From: Marinimicrobium alkaliphilum
GTDB taxonomy: Bacteria; Pseudomonadota; Gammaproteobacteria; Pseudomonadales; Cellvibrionaceae
Assembly: GCF_003259155.1 (NCBI RefSeq)
Contig: NZ_QGMQ01000010.1
Location: forward strand, 55,135 to 119,134
Length of the DNA: 64,000 nucleotides
Direction of reading: 5' to 3'
Positions within the stretch are counted from its first letter, which is position 1, and the number at the start of each line of letters is the position of its first letter. The notes under the pieces are model-generated. The model worked only from the letters and a program-made list of their open reading frames with translations. It was not told where the DNA came from and made no database searches. Both the position numbers and the translations under genes were made by a program. Shown one piece after another: positions 56,676-64,000 of the stretch.

Positions 56676-57412
56676 TTAAGGTGCTTCCAAAGCTGGCGCT
56701 TGAGCAGTGGCTCGCGCAGCAGACTGATCAAATCCGGCAACACCCACGCGGGGTGTGTGCCGGGCGCGAGGGTCACCGACTGCCATAGCTCGGCATCGGT
56801 TTCGGCCGACAAACTGTAACGCACTGCCTGAGTGCCAAAGAGCCACACCTGATGAACCGTGCGCTTGGCCAGCTCGGTCTCGAGCCAGGTTTGCACAGCG
56901 ATGCGCGCATCGGCATCGGTCCGGGGCAAGTGCCCACCGCTACCCGGCGGCCAGTGCCACACGGTTTCTGCGCCCGCGCTCTGGCCGGGCGCCAGGGCAG
57001 CCACCAGGTTATGTACCAACCGTTCAGTGGGCAAGCCCGAGCCCGACGCGCGGTCGGCAACAATCAATAAGCCCGGCTCGGGACGCCACAGGCTCAAGGA
57101 GAAGGCCGGTGCCGGTTCCGCTGGAGACTCGGTCTCGAGGGACGGAGCGTGTGTTGTGGAGTCGGGGGCGGCCTTGGCGCCGGTCAGACTTTCCAGCACC
57201 GCCGCAATAGGTGCGGGTCCAGTCCGGGTCGCAGCGACACTGTCACCGGTAGCCGGCGCCTGAGCGGTCGCCTTTACCGGCGCAGGCTCGGCGGCACGTG
57301 CCGCCGGACGCGCGCACGCTACCGGTACCGGTGCCTCCGGCAGGCGCCAGCGCGGGACATAGGTGTCTATCCCCAGGCTCGACAAATAGCTCTGCCGCTG
57401 TAACTCATCCAC
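56657..57412 (-). CDS. HolD-like protein (putative DNA polymerase III psi subunit)
   Basis: The 251-residue protein begins with MDELQRQSYLSSLGIDTYVPRWRLP, the pattern of psi-like proteins that binds chi (HolC). A Pro/Ala-rich linker (about 30-105) is followed by a second folded half (PEPGLLIVADRASGSGLPTERLVHNLVAAL..., 110-250). It is longer than E. coli HolD (137) but agrees with the position before rimI. Sequence evidence for the function is modest; context is the stronger argument. Confidence 0.65.
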   Translation of the reverse strand: MDELQRQSYLSSLGIDTYVPRWRLPEAPVPVACARPAARAAEPAPVKATAQAPATGDSVAATRTGPAPIAAVLESLTGAKAAPDSTTHAPSLETESPAEPAPAFSLSLWRPEPGLLIVADRASGSGLPTERLVHNLVAALAPGQSAGAETVWHWPPGSGGHLPRTDADARIAVQTWLETELAKRTVHQVWLFGTQAVRYSLSAETDAELWQSVTLAPGTHPAWVLPDLISLLREPLLKRQLWKHLKWPVTH

Positions 57413-57438
57413 CGTACTGTATCCTCACCCAAGCGCTA

Positions 57439-58992
57439 TCAGATGCCGCCATGCTGCGGGTGCGATTTGCCGCCTTCGGTGGCGAGCAGGTTGAGCGCAT
57501 GCATGTAAGCTTTGGCAGAGGCTACCACAATGTCGGTATCGGCACCCACACCGTTGACGATATGGCCGTTTTTCTCCAAGCGCACAGTGACATCCCCGAG
57601 CGAGTCTGTGCCCTGGGTGATGGCATTGACCGAATAGAGTTTGAGGCTGGTACCACTGTTGACCACCGACTCGATCGCTTTGAAGGTGGCGTCCACCGGA
57701 CCGCTACCCTTGGCTTCTGCAGTGAAGTCCTCGCCATCGACGCTCATCAACACGGTCGCATGCGGCTTGGTTCCGGTCTGGGTATTCAGGGACATGGAGG
57801 TCAACTGATAGTGATCCACGACATCCTGAGGTTCCATTTCGCTGACCAGTGCCTGCAAGTCCTCATCAAAAATCTCATGCTTCTTGTCGGCAAGATCCTT
57901 GAAGCGCATGAAGGCCGCGTCCAACGCATCCTTGTTATCAAAGATAATGCCCAAGGCTTCAAAGCGCGCTTTGACGGCCGCGCGCCCGGAATGCTTACCC
58001 AACACCAGCTTGTTGGTGTTCCAGCCCACGTCTTCGGCACGCATGATTTCATAGGTTTCCCGGTGCTTGAGAATCCCATCCTGGTGAATACCGGATTCGT
58101 GCGCGAAGGCATTGGCCCCGACAATTGCCTTGTTCGGCTGTACCGGGAAACCGGTAATGCTGGATACCAGGCGCGAGGTGGGCACGATGTGCTCGGCGTT
58201 GATGCCGGTTTCCACCGGCATCATGTCCTGCCGGGTGCGCACAGCCATAACGATTTCTTCGAGTGCGGCGTTACCGGCACGCTCACCCAGACCGTTGATC
58301 GTGCACTCCACCTGACGCGCGCCGTGCATCACCGCCGAGAGCGAGTTGGCGACTGCCAGCCCCAAATCGTTGTGGCAATGCGTTGAGAAAATCGCCCGAT
58401 CGGCATTGGGAATGGCTTCAATCAAGCGCTTAAACATTCTCCCGTATTCGCCGGGCTCACCGTAGCCGACGGTATCGGGCAAGTTGATGGTACCGGCTCC
58501 GGCCTTGATGGTGGCCTCGATAATACGGCACATGAAGTCAAAGTCTGAGCGGCTTGCATCCTCGAGCGAGAACTCGACGTCGTCGGTAAAGTTGCGCGCC
58601 AGGGTGACCGCCTTGACCGCTTCGTCCAATACCTGTTCGGGCTGCATCTGCAACTTGTATTTCATGTGAATGGGCGAAGTGGCAATAAACGTGTGGATGC
58701 GCCCACGATTCGCCGGCTTGATGGCTTCAGCCGCGCGTTCAATATCTCCCTTGACGGCGCGTGCCAGGCTACACACGGTGGAGTCTTTCACCGCCTCGGC
58801 GACGGCCTTGACCGCCTCAAAGTCACCTTTGCTGGCAATCGCAAAACCCGCCTCGATCACATCGACGCGCATTTTTTCCAGCATTTTCGCAATGCGGACT
58901 TTTTCATCTTTGGTCATGGAGGCGCCCGGGCTCTGTTCCCCGTCACGCAAGGTGGTATCGAAAATCACTAACCGGTCTTTGGCTGCGCTCAT
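57439..58992 (-). CDS. leuA: 2-isopropylmalate synthase
   Basis: A 517-residue enzyme for the first step of leucine synthesis (acetyl-CoA + 2-oxoisovalerate). The DRE-TIM catalytic start [18 protein letters not shown] (9-26), the metal-binding HCHND (about 204) and [11 protein letters not shown] are present, and the C-terminal regulatory LeuA dimer domain (from about 390) provides leucine feedback. aaggag lies before the ATG. Transcription is probably attenuated (see the leader peptide at 59095-59163). Confidence 0.97.
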   Translation of the reverse strand: MSAAKDRLVIFDTTLRDGEQSPGASMTKDEKVRIAKMLEKMRVDVIEAGFAIASKGDFEAVKAVAEAVKDSTVCSLARAVKGDIERAAEAIKPANRGRIHTFIATSPIHMKYKLQMQPEQVLDEAVKAVTLARNFTDDVEFSLEDASRSDFDFMCRIIEATIKAGAGTINLPDTVGYGEPGEYGRMFKRLIEAIPNADRAIFSTHCHNDLGLAVANSLSAVMHGARQVECTINGLGERAGNAALEEIVMAVRTRQDMMPVETGINAEHIVPTSRLVSSITGFPVQPNKAIVGANAFAHESGIHQDGILKHRETYEIMRAEDVGWNTNKLVLGKHSGRAAVKARFEALGIIFDNKDALDAAFMRFKDLADKKHEIFDEDLQALVSEMEPQDVVDHYQLTSMSLNTQTGTKPHATVLMSVDGEDFTAEAKGSGPVDATFKAIESVVNSGTSLKLYSVNAITQGTDSLGDVTVRLEKNGHIVNGVGADTDIVVASAKAYMHALNLLATEGGKSHPQHGGI

Positions 58993-59056
58993 GGCTTAGC
59001 TCCTTGGGGTCGCCCTACTCTGGGGCGAATAATGTGCAATGAAAAAATGGGGGGTT

Positions 59057-59071
59057 GCCGTCGCTGACGGC
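59057..59071 (-). terminator. Attenuator hairpin upstream of leuA
   Basis: GCCGTC-AGC-GACGGC forms a stem on the minus strand, and TTTTTT follows nine bases later (59047-59042). It lies between the leucine leader peptide stop (59095) and the leuA start (58992), the position of an attenuator. The spacing to the T tract is longer than ideal. Confidence 0.6.
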
Positions 59072-59094
59072 ACACGGGTGCAGGGGCGTGAGCC

Positions 59095-59163
59095 CTAACG
59101 CAGTCGTAGCAGGACCGGGCGGCCGCAGGCAGGGAGGTACTGGGAAGAAAAGACTGTGTTCAC
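59095..59163 (-). CDS. leuL: leuA leader peptide (22 codons, Leu-rich end)
   Basis: A short frame from GTG 59163 to TAG 59095 ends in V-L-L-R-L-R, with leucine codons CTG, CTA and CTG in the last six positions. A gggtg purine stretch lies a few bases before the GTG. Next downstream are a small GGGC-TCAC-GCCC hairpin and then the terminator-like hairpin at 59057-59071. This is the layout of a ribosome-mediated leucine attenuator: ribosome stalling at Leu codons would favour readthrough into leuA. Too short to be recognised by homology; assigned from layout. Confidence 0.65.
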   Translation of the reverse strand: MNTVFSSQYLPACGRPVLLRLR

Positions 59164-59204
59164 TGTTCACCCGTTTGTCGAAAAATGTCGTTCGGTTAAT
59201 AGCT

Positions 59205-59232
59205 ATTATAGCCGGGCGATCAATTAAAACAA
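59205..59232 (-). promoter_or_regulatory. leuA promoter
   Basis: TATAAT (59210-59205) lies 16 bp after TTGTTT (59232-59227) on the minus strand, about 40 bp before the leader peptide start. Confidence 0.65.
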
Positions 59233-59289
59233 CAGTTTATCCCAATGAAAGCGATATATTAGGACAATAATTATGAAGAGAGGATTTAA

Positions 59290-59327
59290 TGGCCAACTTT
59301 TAGGATAACCATCCTAAAAATTGGCCA
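59290..59327. terminator. Bidirectional hairpin after the DUF1080/cytochrome gene
   Basis: TGGCCAA-TTTTAGGAT type arms (59290-59306 and 59311-59327) are nearly perfect inverted copies around AACC. The hairpin lies 16 bp past the stop of the 1121-residue gene and separates it from the leuA promoter region. Confidence 0.7.
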
Positions 59328-59342
59328 TGCATAACCGACTGC

Positions 59343-62300
59343 TCAGTCGCTCTGCGTCTTACGGAATTGATGCAGCGTATAGTAGGCGTGCAGCCGCTCA
59401 GGTGCCTGCTTTGCCAGCCCGTCGGTCGCCAGACTCAGGTGATACACACGACCGACCTGCTGGGGATGGACATCCGGTATCTCGGCGGATGCCAGCTCGA
59501 CACGAAGACTGCGCCGATCCGACGACAACCGGATGCCCGCCACCTTCTCCTCGCGACCATCCAACTCCGGCGAGCCATAATCCGGCGCATCCCTGTAGGT
59601 CCAAGACTCAATTCGCAAGGCCTCCAGCAACTGGGCCTCGGTCACCTCCCGGGGCAACGCCCAGGTCAGGGTCACGTCAAAGCCGGAGTTCCGTGCCGAA
59701 ACCTCGTAGATGCTCTCCGGAAGGGTCTCACCGTCCCAGACAATACGCTGCAGGCTCGCCACATGGCCGCCGCGCGCGCGCCAGCCCCGCCCGGTCTGAC
59801 CGATCAGCAGGCTACCGTCAGGCAGGAATACCGGGCGCATGACACCCGACTCCATATTGGCCGCAAAGGGGATGATCGCACCCTGCTTGACACCGTTGAC
59901 CTCCTCCAGCACCAAACGCAGCAGGTTAGACTGAGTCTGGTCGCCCACCCAGAGGTGTCCCCCAAAGGGGCCGAATTTGCCTTCGGTGGTGTCCCACGCA
60001 ATATGCCCCGGCGAATTGGCCACCTTGTTTTGGGGGAACAGCAGGACTTCACGGGCGCGGGTGTCGGCCACCTTTTCCCAGGCGAGCTCAGGCGAGTCCG
60101 GTGTCAAGCCGGGCTTATCCACCAACGCGGAGGGATGACCGTAAAAAGTATCCCGCTCCAGGGTAAACAGCTTCGACGTGCTGACAAATTCACCCTGGTT
60201 TTCGGTGTACCAGACCTGACCGTCGGGAGCGACCCCAAACCCTGCAGGGCTGCGCAAGCCAAAGGCATAGCGCTCAGCCTCGCCGTTGGGCGTAACCCGG
60301 AAGGCCCAGCCATTGTAGCCCCCCTGGGAGCCCATATACTCACCGTCGGCCTTGTACACCGCCTCGTTATCGTGCGCCAGGTTCATGGCGAAATAATAGG
60401 CACCGTCGCCCCCACGCACGGGCCCGTGCATATAGGTGTGGTAGTTGCTGTGGAATGAGAAACCGTCAAACAGCGTCTGATAGGTATCTGCCCGACCGTC
60501 CCCGGTGGTATCGGCAACCCGGGTCAGCTCAGCCTTCTGGCCGACGACCAGGCTGTCTCCGCGATCGTCTTCAATCACGACGCCCAGGCTGTCAAACAAC
60601 CCCTCGGCAAACAGTTCCCAATGCCCATCGACAATGCGCCAGATACCGGCGGTGCGAGTAGCCACCACAATAGTGCCGTTGCGGGCAACATCAATCCCCA
60701 GCGCTTCAAACAACAGGTCACGACCAAAGTTGTCTTGAGGCCCCGACCAACTTTCAGCCGAGTAGCCCGCAGGCAAATCCGGTTCGGCGGGGCGCGTCTT
60801 GAGCGCTTGGCGCTCAAAATCGAAATCGCTCGGCGCGGGCGCCCAGGGCTGGGCGGTCACAGGGAGGGTCGCCGTCAACTCCGCCGTCACTCGCTCACCG
60901 GCGGGCAATTGCCAGCGGTCGCCCTCAAGCTCGCCGCCGGAGACCGCCGCGTCGCCGAGCACAGGGGTATTCACCAAAAAGGTCTGTGACGTCTCCAGCT
61001 GTCCGGACACGACTATCCGAACACGACCATCGGCTTCGAACCGATACTGGACCCTCAGCTGATTCTCCCCAATGCGGAAATAGAAACTGGGGGGCGCCTG
61101 GTGATCCGCACTGTCCCAGGTATAGCCGTTAAAAGCGGCGTTAACCTCGGCAATGCGTTGATCGAAATCGATCTCGCTGTAAAGTGATTCGCGGATGGTG
61201 TCGTAATCGCGGAAAACCGCCTCGCGAAATGAAAAGTCAATCATCTCGTCGTTCGCATTCAGGGGGGCAAACAATGTCGCTGATTCACCGAGATCAATTT
61301 CGGTACTGTCGTACCCCATCCGTAAACCGCCACCGCCGCGATTCTGAAACTCCCCCGACATATCCAGAAACCCACCTTGCCAGATTCGCGCTACACCCAG
61401 AATTCGCGGATCGAAGGTAAAGTTGATGCGATTGGGTTGTCCGACGTGAATGGAACGACCGGACAAACCGGGCATGGGGCCACGTTGGATTCTTACCCGC
61501 TGATTCACCAGCAGCTGCATGCCATCGGCCATCGGGTCATACTGAACCGGGCCATCGGCCTCTACCAACTGCACCACCGGTCCCTGGCGACCAATGTCAT
61601 TCAGCGTCTCCAGGTACGCGCCTATGGCATCCAGCTCGATATCTGGCAGCGCTTCCTGCGAATAGGGCGGCATAATGGGCGCGTAGGCCTGCCCTTTGTT
61701 GGGCTCACGCTCACGAACCGCCTGACGATCTGTGGGCTCACGTATACTGCGGCGCAAGTGGCTGCGGTTGGCTTTGATGACAAACCGCTCTCCGCCCTCA
61801 ACCACTTCTCGGTCACGGGGCTCGGGCTGGAACAAGCCATAGAGGTTGGGACCCGCGCGCTCGGCGGTGTCACCTTTGTTGATCGCATGGCAGGATGCAC
61901 AACCGAGATCGCTAAAGGCCTTGCGCCCACGCTCCACAAAGTCGACCAGGTCGTCACGATTGGATGCTTGACCGGTCTCTTCCGGCACCGCCACGGCGCT
62001 GAAGTCGGCGGGACGCACATCGACATTGCGCAGAGCTATCGGACCACGGGGCTGAATCGCAAAAGGCGCGCTGGGTTGCTCCCAGTTGGTCGCCGCGCCT
62101 TTGGTGAAACCGGTCGCGATGGTGTTCGTGTGCACCTGTTCGCCGTTCAAACGCACCGATAAAAACAGGGCGTTATCGACCTTGTTGTCGGCGTCATCAT
62201 AGCGTGGTGCACGAAAGGAAATCTCCAGGGTCTGCCACTCACCGGCAGGCAGTGCGGCATTGGTCAATGGCGCCACGCCATCATACCCGGGGTTATCGCT

Positions 62301-62708
62301 GTGTTGGTTCCAGCGCTGCTCAAGACCACCGGCGCTGGCATGATCCAGGGCTTCATCATCAACACTGTCAGCCAGGTTAATGCCGTAGCGATCGTGAATG
62401 TATACGCCAGCATTACCAGCTTCCGGCAACATAAACTCCAACCGAACGATGGAGTCTCTGTAGTTGTAAGGGGTACGCAAGCGCGCCGCTTGATCCTCTT
62501 CACCAGAGAACCAGGCAATAACATTGGCATCTCCCGTCTGACCGTGTAGCTGGCCATTATCGAGCGTTATCTGCTCAACCAATTGCCACGAATCCGTGGT
62601 TTCAAAAAACCGAAGCGGACTGTCTTCCGCTTCGGTCGCAGCAAATGACGAGAAACTCATACACCCCAGCAAAGCCAGGATGTGGGACTCCGTTTTTGTT
62701 ATACGCAT
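59343..62708 (-). CDS. Secreted multidomain protein: DUF1080 + cytochrome c + dehydrogenase-like propeller
   Basis: The 1121-residue product has a signal peptide (cut near residue 24), a DUF1080 (3-keto-disaccharide hydrolase / LamG-like) domain at about 30-235, a class I cytochrome c domain with heme motif C270-A-S-C273-H274 and a likely Met ligand in YAPIMPPYS (about 345), a middle beta-rich region (about 390-640), and a C-terminal region resembling PVC-type glucose/sorbosone dehydrogenase propellers (DVARNGTIVVATRTAGIWRI, HGPVRGGDGAYYFAMN, LRSPAGFGVAPDGQVWYTENQG). ATG 62708 is used; a TTG four codons earlier is in frame. It probably oxidises or processes a sugar in the periplasm and passes electrons to the heme. 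Follows the DUF1080 lipoprotein by 91 bp, likely one operon. Confidence 0.85.
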   Translation of the reverse strand: MRITKTESHILALLGCMSFSSFAATEAEDSPLRFFETTDSWQLVEQITLDNGQLHGQTGDANVIAWFSGEEDQAARLRTPYNYRDSIVRLEFMLPEAGNAGVYIHDRYGINLADSVDDEALDHASAGGLEQRWNQHSDNPGYDGVAPLTNAALPAGEWQTLEISFRAPRYDDADNKVDNALFLSVRLNGEQVHTNTIATGFTKGAATNWEQPSAPFAIQPRGPIALRNVDVRPADFSAVAVPEETGQASNRDDLVDFVERGRKAFSDLGCASCHAINKGDTAERAGPNLYGLFQPEPRDREVVEGGERFVIKANRSHLRRSIREPTDRQAVREREPNKGQAYAPIMPPYSQEALPDIELDAIGAYLETLNDIGRQGPVVQLVEADGPVQYDPMADGMQLLVNQRVRIQRGPMPGLSGRSIHVGQPNRINFTFDPRILGVARIWQGGFLDMSGEFQNRGGGGLRMGYDSTEIDLGESATLFAPLNANDEMIDFSFREAVFRDYDTIRESLYSEIDFDQRIAEVNAAFNGYTWDSADHQAPPSFYFRIGENQLRVQYRFEADGRVRIVVSGQLETSQTFLVNTPVLGDAAVSGGELEGDRWQLPAGERVTAELTATLPVTAQPWAPAPSDFDFERQALKTRPAEPDLPAGYSAESWSGPQDNFGRDLLFEALGIDVARNGTIVVATRTAGIWRIVDGHWELFAEGLFDSLGVVIEDDRGDSLVVGQKAELTRVADTTGDGRADTYQTLFDGFSFHSNYHTYMHGPVRGGDGAYYFAMNLAHDNEAVYKADGEYMGSQGGYNGWAFRVTPNGEAERYAFGLRSPAGFGVAPDGQVWYTENQGEFVSTSKLFTLERDTFYGHPSALVDKPGLTPDSPELAWEKVADTRAREVLLFPQNKVANSPGHIAWDTTEGKFGPFGGHLWVGDQTQSNLLRLVLEEVNGVKQGAIIPFAANMESGVMRPVFLPDGSLLIGQTGRGWRARGGHVASLQRIVWDGETLPESIYEVSARNSGFDVTLTWALPREVTEAQLLEALRIESWTYRDAPDYGSPELDGREEKVAGIRLSSDRRSLRVELASAEIPDVHPQQVGRVYHLSLATDGLAKQAPERLHAYYTLHQFRKTQSD

Positions 62709-62799
62709 AAACCAACCCAAGTGTTTAGTGCCAGCGTTACCCGCCAGGAAGACAACGCTGTCAATCAGTACCTGAAAAACGCTTTTCGAGCGCCAGTTT

Positions 62800-63588
62800 T
62801 TACAGCTCTCTGATCCAGATATTGCGGAAGCTCACTAAATCGCCGTGATCTTGCAAATACAGAGGTGCACAGTCATGAGATTCATAGGACGGTTCACCGA
62901 TCCACGCCGTTGTACCTTTTACTTCAACGTGATTCTGAACCAACACGCCGTTGTGAAGAACCGTGATGTGCGCAGGCGAATCTACATCGCCTTGACCCGT
63001 AAAACGCGGAGCCTGGAAGATAATATCGTAATCTTGCCATTCGCCAGTCGGTCGCATCGCGTTGACCAAGGGGATATGCTGCTTGTAAATGGACGCTGCC
63101 TGGCCGTTCGCATAGGTGCGGTTGTTGTAGGAATCGAGCACCTGAACCTCATAGCGCTGTTGCAGAAAAACCCCGCTGTTGCCGCGGTTCTGACCATCCA
63201 TGCCCTCTTCGATCACGGTCGGCGCCCGCCACTCAACATGCAGCTGAACGTCACAGAAAGCCTGTTTGGTTTGGATGCCGCCGGTGCCAGGTTTCACGGT
63301 CATTGAACCATCGTCATTGAGTGTCCATTGCGCAGGTTCACCGTCTGTGGTTTCCCATTGATTCAGGTCGCTACCATCAAAAAGCACAATCGCATCTGAA
63401 GGCGGCTCACCGGGACGGGCCGTTACGGTCCGCGGCTCAGGATCCCATACCTGGGTCTTTTCGGCCTGTTGCCAGGGCTCGAGTTCCTCATCATCGGCTG
63501 CGGGGGCGTCATTACTGCACGCCAGGGGCAACAGGCAAACTGCCACACCCACGAGTTTCAGCCGAGATAGGCTTGGAAAGGTCTGCAT
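62800..63588 (-). CDS. DUF1080 (3-keto-disaccharide hydrolase family) lipoprotein
   Basis: A 262-residue lipoprotein with lipobox LPLAC (Cys24) and a short charged linker (DDEELEPWQQAEKTQ), then a DUF1080 domain from about residue 62 (AIVLFDGSDLNQWE... RGNSGVFLQQRYEVQVLDSYNN... GEWQDYDIIFQAPRF... GPxxLQDHG-like end LYLQDHGDLVSFRNIWIREL). Characterised relatives act on 3-keto-glycosides; for this protein that is inference. AGAGGA lies before the ATG. First gene of the pair with the cytochrome fusion. Confidence 0.9.
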   Translation of the reverse strand: MQTFPSLSRLKLVGVAVCLLPLACSNDAPAADDEELEPWQQAEKTQVWDPEPRTVTARPGEPPSDAIVLFDGSDLNQWETTDGEPAQWTLNDDGSMTVKPGTGGIQTKQAFCDVQLHVEWRAPTVIEEGMDGQNRGNSGVFLQQRYEVQVLDSYNNRTYANGQAASIYKQHIPLVNAMRPTGEWQDYDIIFQAPRFTGQGDVDSPAHITVLHNGVLVQNHVEVKGTTAWIGEPSYESHDCAPLYLQDHGDLVSFRNIWIREL

Positions 63589-63662
63589 GGTAAGTCCTCT
63601 TAATATTATGGCTATTGAGAGACGCTAACGGCCTCACGTAATAACACTGGTGGTTTTGGGTC

Positions 63663-63680
63663 GGTTACCGAAATAACCGG
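63663..63680. promoter_or_regulatory. Inverted repeat CGGTTA/TAACCG upstream of the DUF1080 lipoprotein
   Basis: CGGTTA-CCGAAA-TAACCG is a 6-bp inverted repeat about 80 bp before the lipoprotein start. It could be an operator of a LacI- or GntR-type regulator; there is no direct proof. Confidence 0.35.
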
Positions 63681-63735
63681 TCCCGATTCTCAACCACCCG
63701 CTCAGAGGCTGTCAAGCGAGGCTTTTGACTATATT

Positions 63736-63751
63736 ATCATATCTATATGAT
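63736..63751. promoter_or_regulatory. Perfect 16-bp palindrome ATCATAT-CT-ATATGAT
   Basis: Both 7-bp arms are perfect inverted copies around CT, in AT-rich DNA about 150 bp upstream of the DUF1080 lipoprotein start. Size and symmetry fit a dimeric regulator operator. The bound factor is not in the window. Confidence 0.45.
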
Positions 63752-63821
63752 TTCAAAGCAAGAGACTAAAAGGCAGGAGTAAAGTTGAGAAAAGAAGGGC
63801 TAATAGGGGCTATCGGTTGGG

Positions 63822-63989
63822 TCCGGTGCCTCAGGTGTCGGATTACGGCTGCGCCTAATCCGACCTACGCAAACAATGGCACCCCGCCTCCCGTAGGTCG
63901 GATTAGCCCGAAGGGCGTAATCCGACAAAACGGCACAATCTCTCCCGGAGGTCGGATGAGCCCGCCAGGGCGCAATCCGACATTGAGGC
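63822..63989. repeat. REPIN-like TCGGATTA palindrome cluster D (three units)
   Basis: One forward and two reverse units, with the conserved linker GCAAACAATGGCACC and flanking GGTGCCTCA / TGAGGCCG. The third unit is diverged (GTCGGATGAGCCCG...GCGCAATCCGAC). The rest of 63589-64000 holds no gene that I can see. Confidence 0.9.
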
Positions 63990-64000
63990 CGCACACTTTT

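Noticed and set aside
59172..59342. Plus-strand short frames near 59.06-59.27 kb
   Set aside because: They run antisense through the leuA promoter, leader and attenuator and have no ribosome site or recognisable product.

Overview
The window reads as a chromosomal segment of a Gram-negative gammaproteobacterium, probably a marine or polysaccharide-degrading member of the Cellvibrionales / Pseudomonas-related branch (inference). Pointers are the Pseudomonas-like gene orders (pilA/pilBCD-coaE-yacG; a complete dcw cluster running through M23 peptidase, secA, argJ and mutT; rnpB beside mraZ; rsmI-lpoA-yraN-diaA-dolP), a meso-diaminopimelate type MurE, lpxC, a carbohydrate-type TonB receptor and DUF1080 (3-keto-glycoside) genes. 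Most of the DNA is GC-rich. A clearly AT-rich patch lies at about 32.5-33.4 kb.

Layout. 1-1078: the 5' part of a membrane-anchored serine hydrolase running off the left edge. 1.1-7.05 kb: type IV pilus genes (pilA on the minus strand with a sigma-54 promoter; pilB, pilC, pilD, then coaE and yacG on the plus strand). 7.2-9.4 kb: argJ-mutT on the minus strand. 9.6-31.7 kb: a long minus-strand run mraZ-rsmH-ftsL-ftsI-murE-murF-mraY-murD-ftsW-murG-murC-ddlB-ftsQ-ftsA-ftsZ-lpxC, then M23 peptidase and secA. It makes the peptidoglycan precursor, the divisome and the export motor, and it starts from a sigma-70 promoter with three MraZ boxes at exact 10-bp steps. 32.08-32.43 kb: rnpB (RNase P RNA). 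32.5-35.8 kb: an apparent insertion between rnpB and rsmI, made of a degraded AT-rich stretch and a TonB-dependent receptor. 35.9-40.3 kb: rsmI, lpoA, yraN, diaA, dolP (cell envelope and replication initiation). 40.5-45.3 kb: lemA, an M48 protease, an aspartate-type aminotransferase and a YbaK-domain protein.

45.3-59.3 kb is a mixed region: exbD, dinB with a LexA box, a histone-H1-like protein, a PilZ protein overlapping a secreted coiled-coil protein, a chalcone-isomerase-like/TonB fusion, prfC, a MATE transporter, a RegB/RegA redox two-component pair, rimI with a HolD-like gene, and leuA behind a leucine leader peptide and attenuator. 59.3-63.6 kb: a lipoprotein with a DUF1080 domain and an 1121-residue secreted fusion (DUF1080, cytochrome c, dehydrogenase-like propeller), probably for periplasmic glycoside oxidation.

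Two repeat families stand out. One is made of REPIN-like doublets of a TCGGATTA palindrome, in four clusters (6.6, 7.1, 9.5 and 63.9 kb). The other is a hairpin element present twice (31.93 and 40.30 kb). It has a nearly invariant 53-nt core inside long arms that differ between copies yet stay self-complementary within each copy.
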